Origin: Deltaproteobacteria bacterium
Lineage (GTDB): Bacteria > Desulfobacterota > DSM-4660 > Desulfatiglandales > B25-G16
Assembly: GCA_003646935.1 (NCBI GenBank)
Contig: QMLW01000112.1
Span: 1-6,621 of the forward strand
Direction of reading: 5' to 3'
Length of the DNA: 6,621 bases
Shown here: positions 5,825-6,621 of the stretch, one piece after another
How positions within the stretch are numbered: position 1 is the stretch's first letter
Layout: each line of letters starts with the position of its first letter
Program-made: the position numbers and the translations under genes
The notes under the pieces: generated by a model
Database searches by the model: none
What the model was told of the DNA's origin: nothing
Seen by the model: the letters and a program-made list of their open reading frames with translations, nothing else

Positions 5825-6278
5825 GTGACGGGAACACCTACCCTAGAGGAGAGAACGGAGTCGGCCAAGGCCGGAAGGAGAGATACGCTGGTAGCGGTCC
5901 TGGTGAATGCCTCTTTGGTTATCTTCAAGCTCCTATGCCGCTCTGGTTGTCTCATTTTTCATCATCAAGGTGGGACTGGACATCCTCTGGAGCGCAGTTC
6001 GTGAGCTAACCTATACCGCCCCTCAGCCGGAGACCCTGACCAGGATCAGGGAATGCGCCCTGCGCGTGGATGGGGTGATAGAAGTTCATGACCTGAGGGT
6101 CCGAACCCTAAGCGGCCTTTTCCAGATGGAGATGCACATCATGGTGGACGGTGAGCAGACCGTCATAGAGGGGCACCGCATTGTCAAGGAGGTGGAGCGG
6201 TGTCTGGGAGAGGAGATTCCGGAAATTGAAAGCGTTATTGTACATATGGACCCTGCGATCGGGAAGGGACAATCGTAG
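5825..6278 (+). pseudogene. Internally deleted, frameshifted cation diffusion facilitator (CDF) transporter
   Basis: Two frames together resemble the two ends of a CDF metal/proton antiporter. The frame from GTG 5825 encodes a short polar N-terminus (ERTESAKAGRRDT) and a first helix, LVAVLVNASLVIFKL (about residues 22-36). Near 5927-5936 the similarity jumps to another frame, which reads YAALVVSFFIIKVGLDILW, the last membrane helix of the family, then a full cytoplasmic domain: VDGVIEVHDLRVR, MEMHIMVDGE, EGHRIVKEVE and VIVHMDP. It stops at TAG 6276-6278. An intact family member would have roughly 150 more residues between these parts, holding helices 2-5 and the metal-site Asp and His residues. 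None of that is present, and the junction changes frame, so transport is not possible. The C-terminal frame could in principle start at ATG 5907, but no good ribosome site precedes it. An assembly deletion is the main alternative to true gene decay. Confidence 0.8.
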
Positions 6279-6452
6279 GGGGTAATGTGCAGTAATGTAG
6301 CTTTCAATCTATATAACCGGTTTCTATGTAAAGGCGCCTATCGTGTATCGATCCTTGGCGAAACGGGTATTAATCAAATCTCGCTCGCACGTTGTTCGCG
6401 GTATACGCCCACCCAAAAAACGCCCTCTGCCCCACAGCAGCCCTGTTTTTCC
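6279..6452. other. Intergenic region without a supported gene
   Basis: About 170 nt between the CDF remnant and the candidate promoter show no credible ORF with a ribosome site, no RNA gene and no convincing terminator. Confidence 0.5.
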
Positions 6453-6481
6453 TTGACACGGGCACGGCATTCATGTTCAAT
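6453..6481 (+). promoter_or_regulatory. Candidate sigma70 promoter for the gene at the right edge
   Basis: A perfect TTGACA (6453-6458) is separated by exactly 17 nt from TTCAAT (6476-6481, 4 of 6 consensus). Transcription would begin near 6488, giving a leader of about 125 nt before the ATG at 6615. Confidence 0.5.
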
Positions 6482-6490
6482 GCACGGGAA

Positions 6491-6513
6491 ACCCACCCTC
6501 TACCTGGGTGGGT
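6491..6513 (+). promoter_or_regulatory. Leader hairpin, 8-bp GC-rich stem
   Basis: ACCCACCC (6491-6498) and GGGTGGGT (6506-6513) form a perfect stem with a 7-nt loop, at or just after the predicted transcription start. No T-tract follows. A second possible pairing, CCCTGTG (6538-6544) with CACAGGG (6590-6596), encloses a small GAGG/CCTC stem and ends just before the ribosome site. The leader may fold, but I do not recognise a riboswitch class. Confidence 0.4.
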
Positions 6514-6614
6514 GACGGTGTTGTGCTGGTCCAGGGCCCCTGTGCGAGGATCCCTCATCTCAGTTCAGGGTGTACCAAAAGCCCGGGGCCACAGGGAAAA
6601 AGGAGATGGTGTGC

Positions 6615-6621
6615 ATGGCAG
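6615..6621 (+). CDS. Start of a gene running off the right edge
   Basis: ATG 6615 lies 9 nt after AGGAG (6601-6605). An in-frame ATG at 6606 abuts the ribosome site and is less likely to be used. Only two codons and one base are visible, so nothing can be said of the product. The candidate promoter and structured leader upstream support a real start. Confidence 0.4.

Noticed and set aside
5785..6009. 74-residue plus-strand ORF from 5785
   Set aside because: It runs through the inverted repeat and both parts of the CDF remnant in a third frame with no family similarity.
6370..6558. Minus-strand 62-residue ORF and a plus-strand 76-residue ORF (6285-6515)
   Set aside because: Neither has a ribosome site or protein-like motifs, and both overlap the better supported promoter and leader.
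6482..6614. Known riboswitch class in the right-edge leader
   Set aside because: I compared it mentally with TPP, cobalamin, ZTP, Moco, c-di-GMP, fluoride and guanidine consensus elements and found no convincing match.

Overview
The window looks like a chromosomal segment from a Gram-negative bacterium. The best guess is Desulfobacterota (the former Deltaproteobacteria). This rests on protein style only: a V4R-like/GAF/PAS sensor, paired outer-membrane-type lipoproteins and a CDF remnant of deltaproteobacterial flavour. No marker gene fixes the taxon. There are no insertion sequences, CRISPR arrays, tRNAs or rRNAs.

Left two thirds (1-4596, minus strand). Transcription runs from right to left. 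A compact four-gene cluster reads: a 4Fe-4S protein related to epoxyqueuosine reductase (3147-3938), a divergent macro-domain-like protein (2547-3116), an orphan phosphoribosyltransferase of the COG1926 type (1747-2451, possibly from 2550), and a large membrane-anchored sensor (1-1724) whose C-terminal output domain lies beyond the left edge. Gaps of about 22-95 nt, or ATGA overlaps, suggest one operon. Its theme appears to be redox, nucleotide and sensory, but the joint function is unknown. An 11-codon ORF with a near-perfect Shine-Dalgarno sequence sits just before the phosphoribosyltransferase. Upstream of the cluster is a very small gene, 4172-4282, which clearly encodes the 36-residue 30S ribosomal protein bTHX. 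A doubtful 75-residue ORF (4366-4593) lies before it.

Right third (4597-6621, plus strand). Two tandem lipoproteins with SmpA/OmlA (BamE-like) motifs overlap slightly (4662-5042 and 5026-5481). A gene-poor, AT-rich gap of about 300 nt follows. Next is a broken cation diffusion facilitator gene (5825-6278). Its N-terminal start and first membrane helix are joined out of frame to the last helix and cytoplasmic domain, so the middle of the transporter is missing. A perfect 10-bp inverted repeat precedes it. The last 340 nt hold no gene until an ATG at 6615, which has a ribosome binding site, a candidate promoter at 6453-6481 and a hairpin-rich leader.

The clearest results are the bTHX gene, the internally deleted CDF pseudogene and the unusual start region of the phosphoribosyltransferase. 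No strong evidence for a wholly new system was found. The macro-like/phosphoribosyltransferase/Fe-S/sensor cluster is the most intriguing gene association.
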